A DNA stretch of 64,000 bases, taken from assembly GCA_023101725.1 (NCBI GenBank), contig JALJCO010010470.1, forward strand, positions 146,297 through 210,296, in the 5' to 3' direction. The notes beneath the pieces are model-generated. The model was not told the origin of the DNA, made no database searches, and worked only from the letters and a program-made list of their open reading frames with translations. Positions 1 through 11,900 of this stretch are shown here, piece by piece. Origin of the DNA: Atherinomorus stipes. Its lineage: Eukaryota; Chordata; Actinopteri; Atheriniformes; Atherinidae. Every line of letters begins with the position of its first letter. The first letter of the stretch is position 1. The translations under genes and the position numbers were made by a program.

Positions 1-618
1 GAACTGTCCAACGCTCTAAAAGCTGTGAGGATGGTGGGAAACCATCGTCTTACTGGAAGGGTTAATGACTTTTGTAATGATTTTGTGAAAAATAATGAAA
101 TAAAGATTGAAGCATCAGATTTTGCCTGTTGATGGAAGAGAGGAGGATGAATGAGATGATGCTCAGGGCCTACTCTGCGGGGGGGGGGGTCAGCAGAGGT
201 CTGGGAGCATGAGACTGGAAATCCAACTGTCTCATTATCACAAGATGTTGGAGAAAAGTGAAGGATGGAAACAAACGTGACGTTGCAGAAGCTCACGGAA
301 AGAATGCCACAGAGAATAGCGCTGCAGTGAAAGACAAGGGGGGGGGGGGGGTGTCTATCAGCCGGTTATACCATCACTTTTGACTTTTTCTGTAAATTTC
401 ACCAGGAAGGCAGATATCCTTGACTTTTTGTCATGCTTTGTTTACGACTCAGTTTCTGATTCACTCTGCAACATGTTTTCAGCTTCAATGCGTTGCCGTC
501 GGGTACAAACCTCCTATCTCCATTTTACATCAGTCAAAAAACCCTCTACTTCATGTGAGCTTCATTTGGTTAAAATATTTGAAAAATTAAATAAATAAAT
601 ACAATCAAATACATGTCT
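1..618. other. ric8a intron, no recognised element
   Basis: Intronic sequence with two poly-G runs (180-189, 340-351). It looks repeat-like but no end or coding remnant can be fixed. Exons that encode the ric8a N terminus are not here. Confidence 0.4.
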
Positions 619-622
619 TTAA

Positions 623-1152
623 AGGTAGAGTCTGACGTTTCCCCCCTGAAAATATACGTTAGACTTGTGCAAGTGAAATCCGTCTCAAGGGTAATCCGTC
701 TTGGGCCTCTACTCGCGTGCAGAGGTGAGTTTGAATGCAACTCCCTCTCCTCCTGTCTGTAATTCGCTCTTTCGCTTTGTTTTGTTGTGGTCGTGACGTT
801 TCTGGGTGGAGATTTCTGTTTATATCGCCAGCCAATGACAGAACCAAGGACATGAGTGTGGGAATAAGCTCATGATTGGAGCAGACGCCAGTCACTCGAA
901 CTCTTGAAGGAAAAAAAAAAAGAAAGAAAAGAAAAACGGCGAATGCACCGAAGAAAAGGTAAGAGCTTTAGATAGTGCACGTTGGAAAACCAGGGTTAAT
1001 ATTGGTTTGGTTTTACCCGCTTCTGAGCTCTGAAGGAGGCTTGAAGCTGAATAGGCTGAAGAACGAGGCGGCCATTAGCCTGAGAGGGGGGGCGCTCAGT
1101 TTAATACTGTTGTTTGCAAACAGAAATGGTGGGGGGACTTCGGACTCTACCT
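623..1152. mobile_element. TTAA foldback element, AGGTAGAGTC family, copy 1
   Basis: Left end AGGTAGAGTC follows TTAA (619-622); the inverted right end GACTCTACCT is followed by TTAT, one change from TTAA. A second copy of the same family is at 37804-38582. No coding capacity. Confidence 0.6.
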
Positions 1153-1334
1153 TTATGATGTCACAAACTCAATCCAAAGTTTGGGTATGTTGTGTCCGGT
1201 TTTTACAAACCCACGTTTTTTGTCACTTCCTATAGGAGTTTGCCCCCGACAGCAGCGATAGTCAACCTGATCTAATGAAACGAAGCGGGGATGTGGAGTG
1301 GAGAGTTTTCCATGACTGTGTCGTGTCTCTGCAG

Positions 1335-1434
1335 ATCCGGTTCTTCGACCTGCGCCTGACCTTCCTGCTGACTGCCCTCAGAGTGGACGTCAGGGCTCAG
1401 CTGGCTCAGGAGCTCCACGGCATCCGTCTCCTAG
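1335..1434 (+). CDS. ric8a: ric8a exon (first in window)
   Basis: Acceptor ctgcag before 1335, donor gtgatc after 1434. It enters in phase 0 and leaves one base. It encodes [16 protein letters not shown] followed by [17 protein letters not shown], an armadillo-like helical repeat of Ric-8A. Confidence 0.92.
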
Positions 1435-2897
1435 GTGATCAGGCAGAGCTTTGTTCCGGTATTGTGCCAAAATGTGATGTTCTGCCAAAAACTGATTAAA
1501 CAGCCACAGGAGCGGAGTAGTCTGGCTGCAGCTTGGAAGCCCGAGGCACGTCGTTAAAGGTTGAATATGGAACATTTTTATTAAAAGCTATATTTAAAAA
1601 AAAAAAATACCTCCAGGGGTCGTTTGGGGGTGTACAGAATGAAAGTACAACATTTCCTAGAAAAATTATATTTAGCCTAAAAATAATTATAAAATACATT
1701 TTTACGGGTTCGATAATGGCATTTTATTTACGTCCATAAACCAATACACGCCGCCATTGCGGGTTGCCAAATACGATCTCTGTGTGGAAACAATATTTTG
1801 GGCACAGTTAGCCTGGTACAGGGGAAAACAGTGGAGACGGTGAGTGAAGCAGAAAACCATGCCTCCAGGGCACAGGAATGCGTGCGCTCATAGTTATGGG
1901 CGAAGATAACCGAGACCAGCTGAGTGGCTAGCTTGTTAGCTTCCAAGTAAACAGCAGAGGAACCACGTTTCCTCATCCGTTTTTTCTTTTTCAGAGCAAA
2001 CAGCGGTGTAGTTAAGAGCAGCAAGCAGCCATGTTTGTCTCGGTTCGTCTGCACTGAGATGCTCACGGCGAGTCGCGAGCGCGTGCGAGAACGGTTGGTG
2101 CGCGACAGACAGCAGTCAATATTGATGGACATAAAAATCATTCGATCAATCAGTACGGGCCATTCAAAACCTCATCCAATGAAATTCATTTCATTGGATG
2201 AGGTTTTTCCAGTGCTGTACGTTCCACAGGTGATTGTTTTTTTTAATTTTTGTGTCAGAACATTTAATTAATTGTCTGCAATCAGGGTGTGAAGAAGACT
2301 TTGAGCAATATAGTAAAAAATGCTCCTGGAAAACATCATCCACTGTGCCTTTAAGCTACAGGTGTATTTAGTGCTCCATGATTGGTGAAATTTGGTGAAA
2401 TGATGTTGACGTTGGTTTTTCTAGCAGCTGTTGGACGGGAGTTGGAGCTTGGACTGGAAATCCCTTCATGTAGATTACTCAAATATGATGATATAATGCA
2501 CAGAAAAAGAAAAATAATGCATTAAATGAAGTTTTTATGAAGAAATAACTCACTTAAGCCGCTTTCAGACTTGCATTGCGGAACATGAGCGGTAAAGTCC
2601 ATCTGCTCTTTGTGTCTCATTCATGAAACGTTAGTAAATTTATGAACAGATGTACTCGTAAAGACCTACTCCACTAAAAACTTACTCCGGATTCAGGGAC
2701 ACGTGAAATTATGTTCGGGGAGCTCAGATTTGATCGCAAACGTGTGTAGATCACGAATGCCAAACGATTGTAAACTGACAGCACACCCCGGTAATCAGTT
2801 GCTTGCATAAATCTCCACCCATGAATCAGCAATGAGCTCCATAAAAGGAGGTGCAGATTGATGCCTCCGGCTTACCTGTCAGTCACGACACAGCAGA

Positions 2898-2930
<33 letters not shown>

Positions 2931-5900
2931 GAAGAAGAGATAGATTATTTTGAGTGAAGCTGAGTTAAAAAAAACACATTTTATTTTCATCAATTAGCAG
3001 TGGTGTGACAGGGACAGGCAAGTCAAAAGCCTGGAAGGAATAACAGTAATGCGGTCTCTGCCGGCCCCGTGCCCGAGGTAAAAAGAAACGTAGTAGTGCA
3101 CACAGAAAAAAAATATCTGTCACAGGAGGAGGAATCACCCCTGACTAAATGTTTTAGCCTATATTTCTGATCGTTTGTCATGTCTAGGGTATGCCTCATC
3201 TAGGGTGCGATTTGTGGAAATAAATAAATAAATAACAACAGATGTGGTGGAGGGGGGGTACTTTTTAATTAACATTTTTAATTTAAAAAAATGACCACGT
3301 TCTCTCTTTCACAGAAGCTTTTGTTCTGTATTTGCTTTCTTTTCAGAGCCCCCCCAATGGTGCTTTATTTTCACTGCCATCATATCTAGTAGTGCAGAGA
3401 TCTGAGGACGCAGACAGTGCTTGAGATTTATTACAAGTGTAATTCCTTCAGTAGCTACACTCAGTGCAGCACGTACTGCTGCTGTGTTGAGACGGTTTGG
3501 CTGTGATGCTGATCCACTGCTGCGTGCAGGACTCCAGAAGTTCATTCAAGGCAGAACCAAACCATCAAAATCATGGCAACTGTGGCTTTAGACATAAAGG
3601 CACACAGCTTCAGAGAGGGGCAACGTGATGCTGTGGCATGACCTTAAAAAGGTGATTCATGCTGAAAAAGCCTCCAATGTGGCTGAATTACAACAATTCT
3701 GCAAAGATGAGTGGAACAAAATTCCTCCACAGCGCTGAAGAAGACTCACTGCCAGTTATCACAAACACTTGATTGCAGTTGTTGCTGCTAAGGTGGAACA
3801 ACCAGTTATTAGGTTTCGGGGGCAATCACTTTTTCACACAGGGACATTTAAGTTTGGATTTTTTTTCCCCCTTAAAAATAAAAATCTTCATTTAAAAACT
3901 GCATTTTCTGTTTACTTGTGTTATCTTTGTCTAATATTTAAAATTTGTTTGGTGATCTGAAACATTTAAGTGTGACTAACATGCAAAAAAAATAAGAAAT
4001 CAGGAAGGGGGCAAATACTTTTCCACACAACTGTGTATGTGTTTGAAAATTTACACAAGCACTACACACTGTCGAGAGCATGTGTAGATTTTGTTAGTAG
4101 TTACAAACAGATTGGAGCTACTAAAATGTTGATGAATGCGAGATTCACGTAAATTTACGTCTACGAACAGTTTACACACAAATTTGCCTTGCACACGTTT
4201 CATGAATGAGAACCTTTGAATGGACTCGTCTTTTCAAACATGCAGCTTCCTTGCGGTCTTATCACATCCCGGGTGCTTTCAGACATCAGGAAATGTGGAA
4301 AAGTCCGCACAGCCCCGCTCTCCCTTCAACTCAGTCTGGAACATTTTCCTGTGTGTTCAGCCAAAATGACGTGCTGCAACATTTCCGCTTCCGTGACGTG
4401 GAGACCAGGCGGTACATTTCTGCTACATCTACGAGGTAAAAGACCGGAGCGCATGTCTGAATGCAGCGTTATAAAGGACAAAGCTTGCAATATTACCGCT
4501 TTCCAGCGCAGGTCTGAAAGGGGCTTAACATGGCTAAAAGCTTATAAAAGTCCATTTTTATGAGCGGGTTCCTTTAAGAAATGGAACTGAACCTAGTCCA
4601 GGTCTACACGGTAGGAGGAGCCGTTTGTAATTCATTAATGGAGTTCGGTGAAGAAATGGCAGCATGTTGATGATGTCACAGCCAGACTCTCTGTGAGCAT
4701 CATATTTCCATGATATCTGGTTCTGTGTGTACGCAGCTTTTACATAACTTCCAGTTTGTGTTCAGCTTTTCTCCTCTCAGCAAAAGTTCTTCCCACATCA
4801 CGAACTCCCGCTGTGGGATCAGGCTCCATGTTGGTCTGTCTGGTCGAAGCCTAGAGGTTAACGTCGTGTTTGGAGAACTCACATGTTCTGAAATCCAACA
4901 GAGCTGAAAGATGCAGCAAACAAACAAACATATACACCAACATGAACGCAACATCCGAGCTGATGTCTTCCTGTGCTGTTCGTGTTCCAGGAAACCAGCT
5001 GGACGCAACGCTGGGCCTCTGTTGGCCCAACTCCCTGGAGACGGCCAGAGCCGGGTCTGAAGACCTCCCACCCGAGGAGCTACCCCCCCTCAGCCGGCAG
5101 CAGACGGAGTTAGCCATGGAAATCCTGAAAATACTCTTCAACATCACTTTTGACATAAACAAACGAGCAGTTGACGAGGTGATGGAGACATTTAGGGAAC
5201 TTTTATGTAAAAATGCCGACATCATTGAGTCATCTTTAGGCTTTATGTTATATTTGTGAGACATTTCACATCACACCAAACACTTTTCAAAGTGACTTGA
5301 GGGTAAAAGAGTTTCTTCTGAATGGCTCTTATTTAAGAGCTGATTCTTTGTACTGAGTGTGAATTGTTGAGTCCTAAAAATTCAGTAATGAATTGAAAAG
5401 CAGTGGTCTGCACACATTTAAGCTTCTTTTTAACAGCTGTATTGTCTTCACACGGCTCGGATGTTTCTTGTAAATCTGTAATATCATCAAATCAAATGTA
5501 GCCTACGTACAGGTACTACCCAAAAAATTATATTATCCTGAAAATTCATTTATTTCTGTAATTCAAGTTAAAAGGTGCAATTTACATATTGTATAGAGAG
5601 ATAATATGCAAATCAATATATTTCAAGCTTTTATTTGTTTGAATGTTGCTGATTAGGACTTGCAGCTTGAGAAAACCTCAAATTCAAAAACTCAAAAAAT
5701 TTGAATATTGCATGAAATGAATTATAAAAGGATTTTAAAAGCAAAAATACCAGGCCTCCTAAAATAAAATCTTGCATCTGTACTTAATACTTGGTTTAGG
5801 CTCTTCTGCTTGAATGACTCCTTAACCCGGCGTGGCATGGATGCTACCAGCTTTGACGTATCTCAGGTGTTATGGAAGACAAAACATGCTTCCATCACAG

Positions 5901-8900
5901 CCTTGAGCTCTTCTTTATTGTTTGGTTTCTTCCCGTTCTCACCTTTTTCTCGACAATGCCCCACATGTTTTCGATGGGGTTCAGGTCAGGTGAGTTTGCG
6001 GGTCAATCAAGCATGGTTGTTGAACCAGGATTTTGTAGTTTTTGCAGTGTGGGCAGGTGCCAAGTCCTGCTGGAAGATGAAGTCTGGATCCTCATACAGC
6101 TGGTCTGCTGAAACAAGCATGAACTGCTCCAAAATGTCCTGGTAGATGGCTGCATTTATGCTGGATGATGAAGCACAGAGGACCAACATCAGCAGCTGAC
6201 ATGGACCCCAGGTCATCACAGACTGGGAAACTTAACTCTGACCATCTTCTCCAGGCTGCTGTCAGCCCTCCGGCTTCTACACCGTTTTCTTCCACACTTC
6301 TTCCTTCCACTTAACTGTCCATTAATGTGCTTTGAGACAGCACTCTGAGAACATCCAGCTTCTTTTCTATCACTTTTTGTGTCTTTCCACCTTGTACAGG
6401 GAGTCAATGATGGTTTTCTGCACAACTGTCAGATCAGCAGTCTTCCCCATGATTGTGAATTTTTCTAAACCAAGACAGAGACTTTTTAAAAGGCTCAGGG
6501 CACTTATGGAGGTGTTTTGGATTACTTACCTGATTAGACTGTGACACTCTGAGCTACAAAACTGGAACTTTTCACAGTATTCAAATTTTTTAAGTTTTTG
6601 AATTTGAGGCTTTCTAAAGCTGCAACTTCTAATCAGCAACAAATAAAAGCTTGAAATATATTGATTTGCATATTATTTATCTATACAATATGTAAGTTGC
6701 ACCTTTTAAGTTGAATTACAGAAATAAATGAACTTTTTCCGGACATTCTAATTTTTTGGGTAGTACCTGTATTTGATAAAGGATGAAAAGTTCAGGATTT
6801 ATTTGTGAAAACAGAAGTCAGCAGGATGAATTTCAAAGCTGTGTGAGGCTGCCAAATTTATTCCTTATTTAATCAAAATGTTTTTGAACCAAAAGTGACT
6901 GAACTTAAAGGGACATTGTGTAATTGGGAGCAGCTCCCTCGTACTTTTCATGCTGCATTCGCGTGAAACCGGGCAGACCGACGACAGCCGATGCATGTTA
7001 AGTTATCACCGGCCTCTATGTGAAGATGTGGTCCGTCAGTTACAGTGACATCAGTCCACATCTGATTTGTTGTCATGGCGATGTCGTATTGTTTTCCCTG
7101 ACCCATGTTTTACCGTCTTTCGCTCGGCTTCATTGATTAAAATTGCATCTGGTTTGTTACCAACGGCCGTCTGCCCGACTGCACGTGAACGCAGCATCAG
7201 TGAGACGCTGGTTTCTCCCACTGCAGCGCGGTGACTTTTCAAAGACATTACCTCGAACTGAGCTGAAAACTCCGGTGTGTCCGGTGAGTTTTTGTGTTTT
7301 CCTACTGTCACGGTTCTCCTGAACGCAAAAACATGGCGATACGACATGGCAGCCTTCACCGAGCCGCCCCGCTCGATGTGTAAATGAATGATACGAACGG
7401 TGAATTTAGAACTTAGAGGAGCACTGCAGTTTGTTGATGGGAGTGATTACTGATTAATGAAAAAAACACTTTTGAACCAAATAATCAGTTTTTGTGAATA
7501 AATAACAGGAGAACTTACACAATATCCCTTTAAGTTCATATAGCAGTATTTTGAAAGAAAAATGTCTACATACAAAAATTCCTGGGTCAAACTGCTGGGT
7601 TGAAAAGGGACCAACTAATGTCTGGGTTATTTCAAACTCAGACATTTGCATTGTTGGGTTGTTACCCCAACTTCTGGGTTAAAGTAACCAACATTGCAGT
7701 CAATATAACCCAACTTCTGGGTCAAATACTCAACCCGAAAGTTGAGTAAAAAGAAAACAAAACAACAAAAACAGTTTTTTGTGTTGGTTCCTTTTTGACC
7801 CAGCAGTGGATCAAAAAAGAACCCATTACGAGTCACTTTTGACCCAGGAGTTTTAAGTGTAGTAAATGCGCCCGGCCCTCATAAGAATATCAAATACTTG
7901 CCTTTTTAAAAATTATTATTTATGAAAAAAGACCTAAAATAAGGCTTTTATGAATAGAAATAGAAAAAAAAATGGTTTCTACTATAGAAACTATTTATAA
8001 TCACTACATTAGGTTAAGGCAGAAGCTGTGAGTGATACTAAATGAAGAGGCATGTGGGAGCTGAAAAGCCAACTCTTCTGAAAGAACTGGACTTCCCAGA
8101 ACTAGAAGTTTGAGATATGTTATGAAATGCAATATCTGTTTGTTGAGTTGGACTCAGGAAACATGACGTATGTTTGTGCGATGTTTGTGTGAAGGAGGAG
8201 GCGGCAGAGTACAGACATTTAGGTGCCATTCTGAGACACTGTTTGATGAGCCGTGCAGACGGAGAGGAGCGCACTGAGGAGTTTCACAGGTCAGATTATC
8301 TCCTCTCTGTCCACAGATCACTTCATTCATGCAGCTGCTGACGACTCTCTGCTTGTTCCCTCAGCCACACCGTGAATTTGCTGGGTAATCTCCCCGTGCC
8401 TTGTTTGGACGTCCTGCTGATGCCAAAGGTGCAACAAGGCTCCATCGAGTACATGGGGGTCAACATGGATGCCGTCAACATGCTGTTGGAGTTCATGGAG
8501 AAACGACTTGACCGAGTAGGCTGAACATTTGTTACTGTCAGTATTATCCTTCATCCCTTAGCTTACCTGCTCTGTCGGTAGTGGGTGGAAACTGCAGATG
8601 GGCAGGTTTTAGGTCAGGAAACAGTGAATGAAATTTGATATCTTAAAGTAAGTTTAACTACTACACTGTCATCAAAGCTCACACTCTTAAAAAATGACCA
8701 AAAAGACTTTGAGCTATCTACAAGGGCTGTAACAAAATATCAATACACTGAAATGTTGCAAGATTTTATGTTGCGATATCATATCGACATTAAAAGATGC
8801 TCTATCTATATTTTTACCAAAGATTGTAAAAAAATGGACGCAGTTTCGGTCACGTCTGAAGAGCTGAAAGTGAAGCCAGTTGGGAGTTTTCCCACCGTCG

Positions 8901-11900
8901 CTATCTTGCCGTGTTGCGTGTGTCGTCACTCCCGGAAAATACTAAAATGACCAAAGACAGGGCCGCTCTGAGCCATAGGGGAAATGATTGACAGCTAAAG
9001 CTAATGCTAACCGAGCTAATATGAAGTGAACAGGAACGACGGAAGATAGAAAGTTTAAAGGTAAGACACGCTCAGACTTGCTGTTAACCAGCTAAATACC
9101 GCCGTTGTGCAACTCTGCTACAGCCTGACGCCTTCCTGGGAGCTAGCAGGGAGCTAACTATTAGCTTTCACGGCTAAAACCGCTACCCGGTCTGCTGCCT
9201 GTCAATCAAAGAGAATTGTGTAATTTCAAGATTAAAAAACATCTAAACGGATGAGTTATTAATAAATTCATCCCCTTCATAGTTGACAGAAGGTAAACTT
9301 GACCTATTAAACCTTTAATGATGTTTTTAACCAGGCTGTAAACATGTTTGTTTCTGCTGTGAAGTTGGTCTTTTTAACATGGGAGTATATGGGGATTTGC
9401 TCTGTTTTGCAGCCCCTAGTGGATGAAGAAAGAATTACAATGATTAAAGTTACAGGGATAAAACACCCACAGAATGATGGTCCTTCATCTTCTACTCACC
9501 CTCATGAAGATCAAGACTCTGGAGCACTTTTTTAATATCTCAAATGCAGCTGGAGATCCGGGTTTTTTTTTTGTTTCCCCCCAACTTTCAGATAATGGAG
9601 TTCAGCTGCGACTAAAACCAAAAATATCCATAAAAGTCTACAAAAACTTGTCAACATTCCTCCATACTGTTCGTCCAATGTAATCCAAGTGTCCTGAGTG
9701 GGTGGCGTCCAAAATTTACTGGAAACCACATCATTTAGTATATTTTTATAGCCTAAACAGTAGAAAATCGTACTTCTCCGATGCGCGTCCATGCGAGTTC
9801 ACGACAATAGGCATTCATTGTCAGCATTATCGGCAGGGTAGGTGCTGAATGCACGGCTTCCGTGGCGTGTCGTGAACTCGTATGGATGCGCATCGGCTAA
9901 GTACGATGTTCTACTGTTTAGACTATAAACAGTAGAACATCGTACTACTGTTTATAGTCTAAACTATAAACATCGTACAACCCCCTCCCCTCCGGGATCT
10001 CCGGCTGCATTTGAGATATTAAAAAAGTGCTCCAGAGTCTTGCTCAGCATGAGGGTGAGTAGGAAATGAAGGACCATCATTCTGTGGGTGTACTATTCCT
10101 TTAATTTTCCGACTTCCACTCTTTTCCAGCAGAGTTTGTCCCTTGATTTTTACTAATGAAATCCAGATTTTAATGTTCCATTATGAAATTGCTGTATTTG
10201 CACCAGTCCAGCAGAGAAGTCTCTGCTTTCCACCGATATCTATGTGCATCTGCAGGTTCAGGTTAATATGAAATAAAATACAAAATATAGGACAGAGATG
10301 TAAAGATGTGCTTGTCTGTTTCCAGGGTCAAAAGCTGAAGGAAACTGTTCTCCCATCACTGAACTCGCTGACTGAGAGCGCTCGCATCCATCGAGAGACC
10401 AGGAAGTTCCTCAGATCCAAAGTCAGTCCTGAGCAGAATCATGGAGATGATTGATGAGAACCGTGACTGACAGGTGTGTGTCCGTCCGTGTGTGTGCTTG
10501 TGAAGGTGCTGCCCCCCCTCCGTGATGTGACTAACAGGCCCGAGGTGGGAGACGCACTGAGGAACAAGATAGTGCGTCTTATGACGCACATCGACACTGA
10601 CGTCAAGGACTGTGCTGCTGAATTCCTCTTTGTTCTCTGCAAAGAAAGTGGTGAGACACACATCTGTTGGACATTTCTCTGTCGGAGACAAGAATGAGAC
10701 CAAAGTTAGTTTCGTTTGAGAATGTGACGTGACTTTAAAGGAATAGTACACCCACAGAATGATGGTCCTTCGTTTTCTACTCACCCTCATGCTGAGCAAG
10801 ACTCTGGAGCACTTTTTTAATATCTCAAATGCAGCCGGAGATCTGACAGGTTTTCATTATCCCCCAACTTTCATGTAGTGGAGTTCACCGCGCCGGATCC
10901 AAAAAAGGTCCATAAAAGTCCACAAAAACTTGTCAATATTCCTCCATACTGCTCGTCCAATGTAATCCAAGTGTCCTGAGTGGGTAGCGTCCAGAATTTA
11001 CTGGAAACCACATCAGTTGCTATATTTTAATAACTTAAACAGTACTACGTGTAGCTGCCGCGAAGCGCGTCCATGAGAGTTCACGACACTACAGAAGTCG
11101 CGGCGTTCAGCGCCTACTCTGCTGATAATGCTAGTGTAGAAGAAGAAATTCACTGTTTAAATTTGTGCTAAGAGCGAACGAACTGCAGACAAACACAAAA
11201 GGGGTTGGCTGTTGATTTGAAACAAAGAAAGAAAGAAAAAGGGAACACGCAATCTCGTCTGCCACGGCTGTCGTGAACTCTCATGGGCGCGCTTCGCGGC
11301 AGCTACACGTAGTACTGTTTAAGCTACAAAAATCTACTAAATGATGTGGTTTCCAGTAAGTTATGGACGCTACCCACTCAGGACACTTGGATTACGTTGG
11401 ACGAGCAGTATGGAGGAATGCTGATGAGTTTTTGTGGACTTTTACGGATCTTTTTGGTTAAGTTGCTGGTGAACTCCATTATATGAAAGTTGGGGGAAAT
11501 CAACCCCACCAGCTCTCCGGCTGCATTTGAGATATTAAAAAAGTGCTCCAGAGTCTTGCTCAGCATGAGGATGAGGAGAAGATGAAGGACCATCATTCTG
11601 TGGGTGTACTATTCCTTTAATCTTTCATAATGACCTTAGAAACAGTCCACAAAGTGACTGTTAGAAATCAGAACCAGAGCAACGTGTTAGAACTTCATCA
11701 CTGCTCCTTATCAAAGATCTGATCTGGATCAGGTTTTGGATCTGGACCAACCGAAGATCGGTGTTTTTATGTCTGTGTTGTGTCTCTGTGTCAGAACGCT
11801 GCCATTTTAACAGCAATGCCTGTTTGTCCAGTTTCAAGGTTCGTTAAATACACTGGATACGGGAACGCTGCAGGTCTGCTGGCTGCCAGAGGACTGCTGA

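Larger units (their letters stand above)
2558..4524. mobile_element. TTAA foldback element, GCCGCTTTCAGAC family
   Basis: Left end GCCGCTTTCAGAC after TTAA (2554-2557); right end GTCTGAAAGGGGC before TTAA (4525-4528). It carries a further foldback (2616-4210). Confidence 0.65.
2462..4573. mobile_element. 1.1-kb TTAA element family D, copy interrupted by nested insertions
   Basis: Sequence at 2462-2553 and 4529-4573 is the two halves of one end of family D (other copies at 18446, 40866 and about 53430). It ends before TTAA at 4574-4577. The other end is truncated. The interruption is the element at 2558-4524. Confidence 0.6.
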
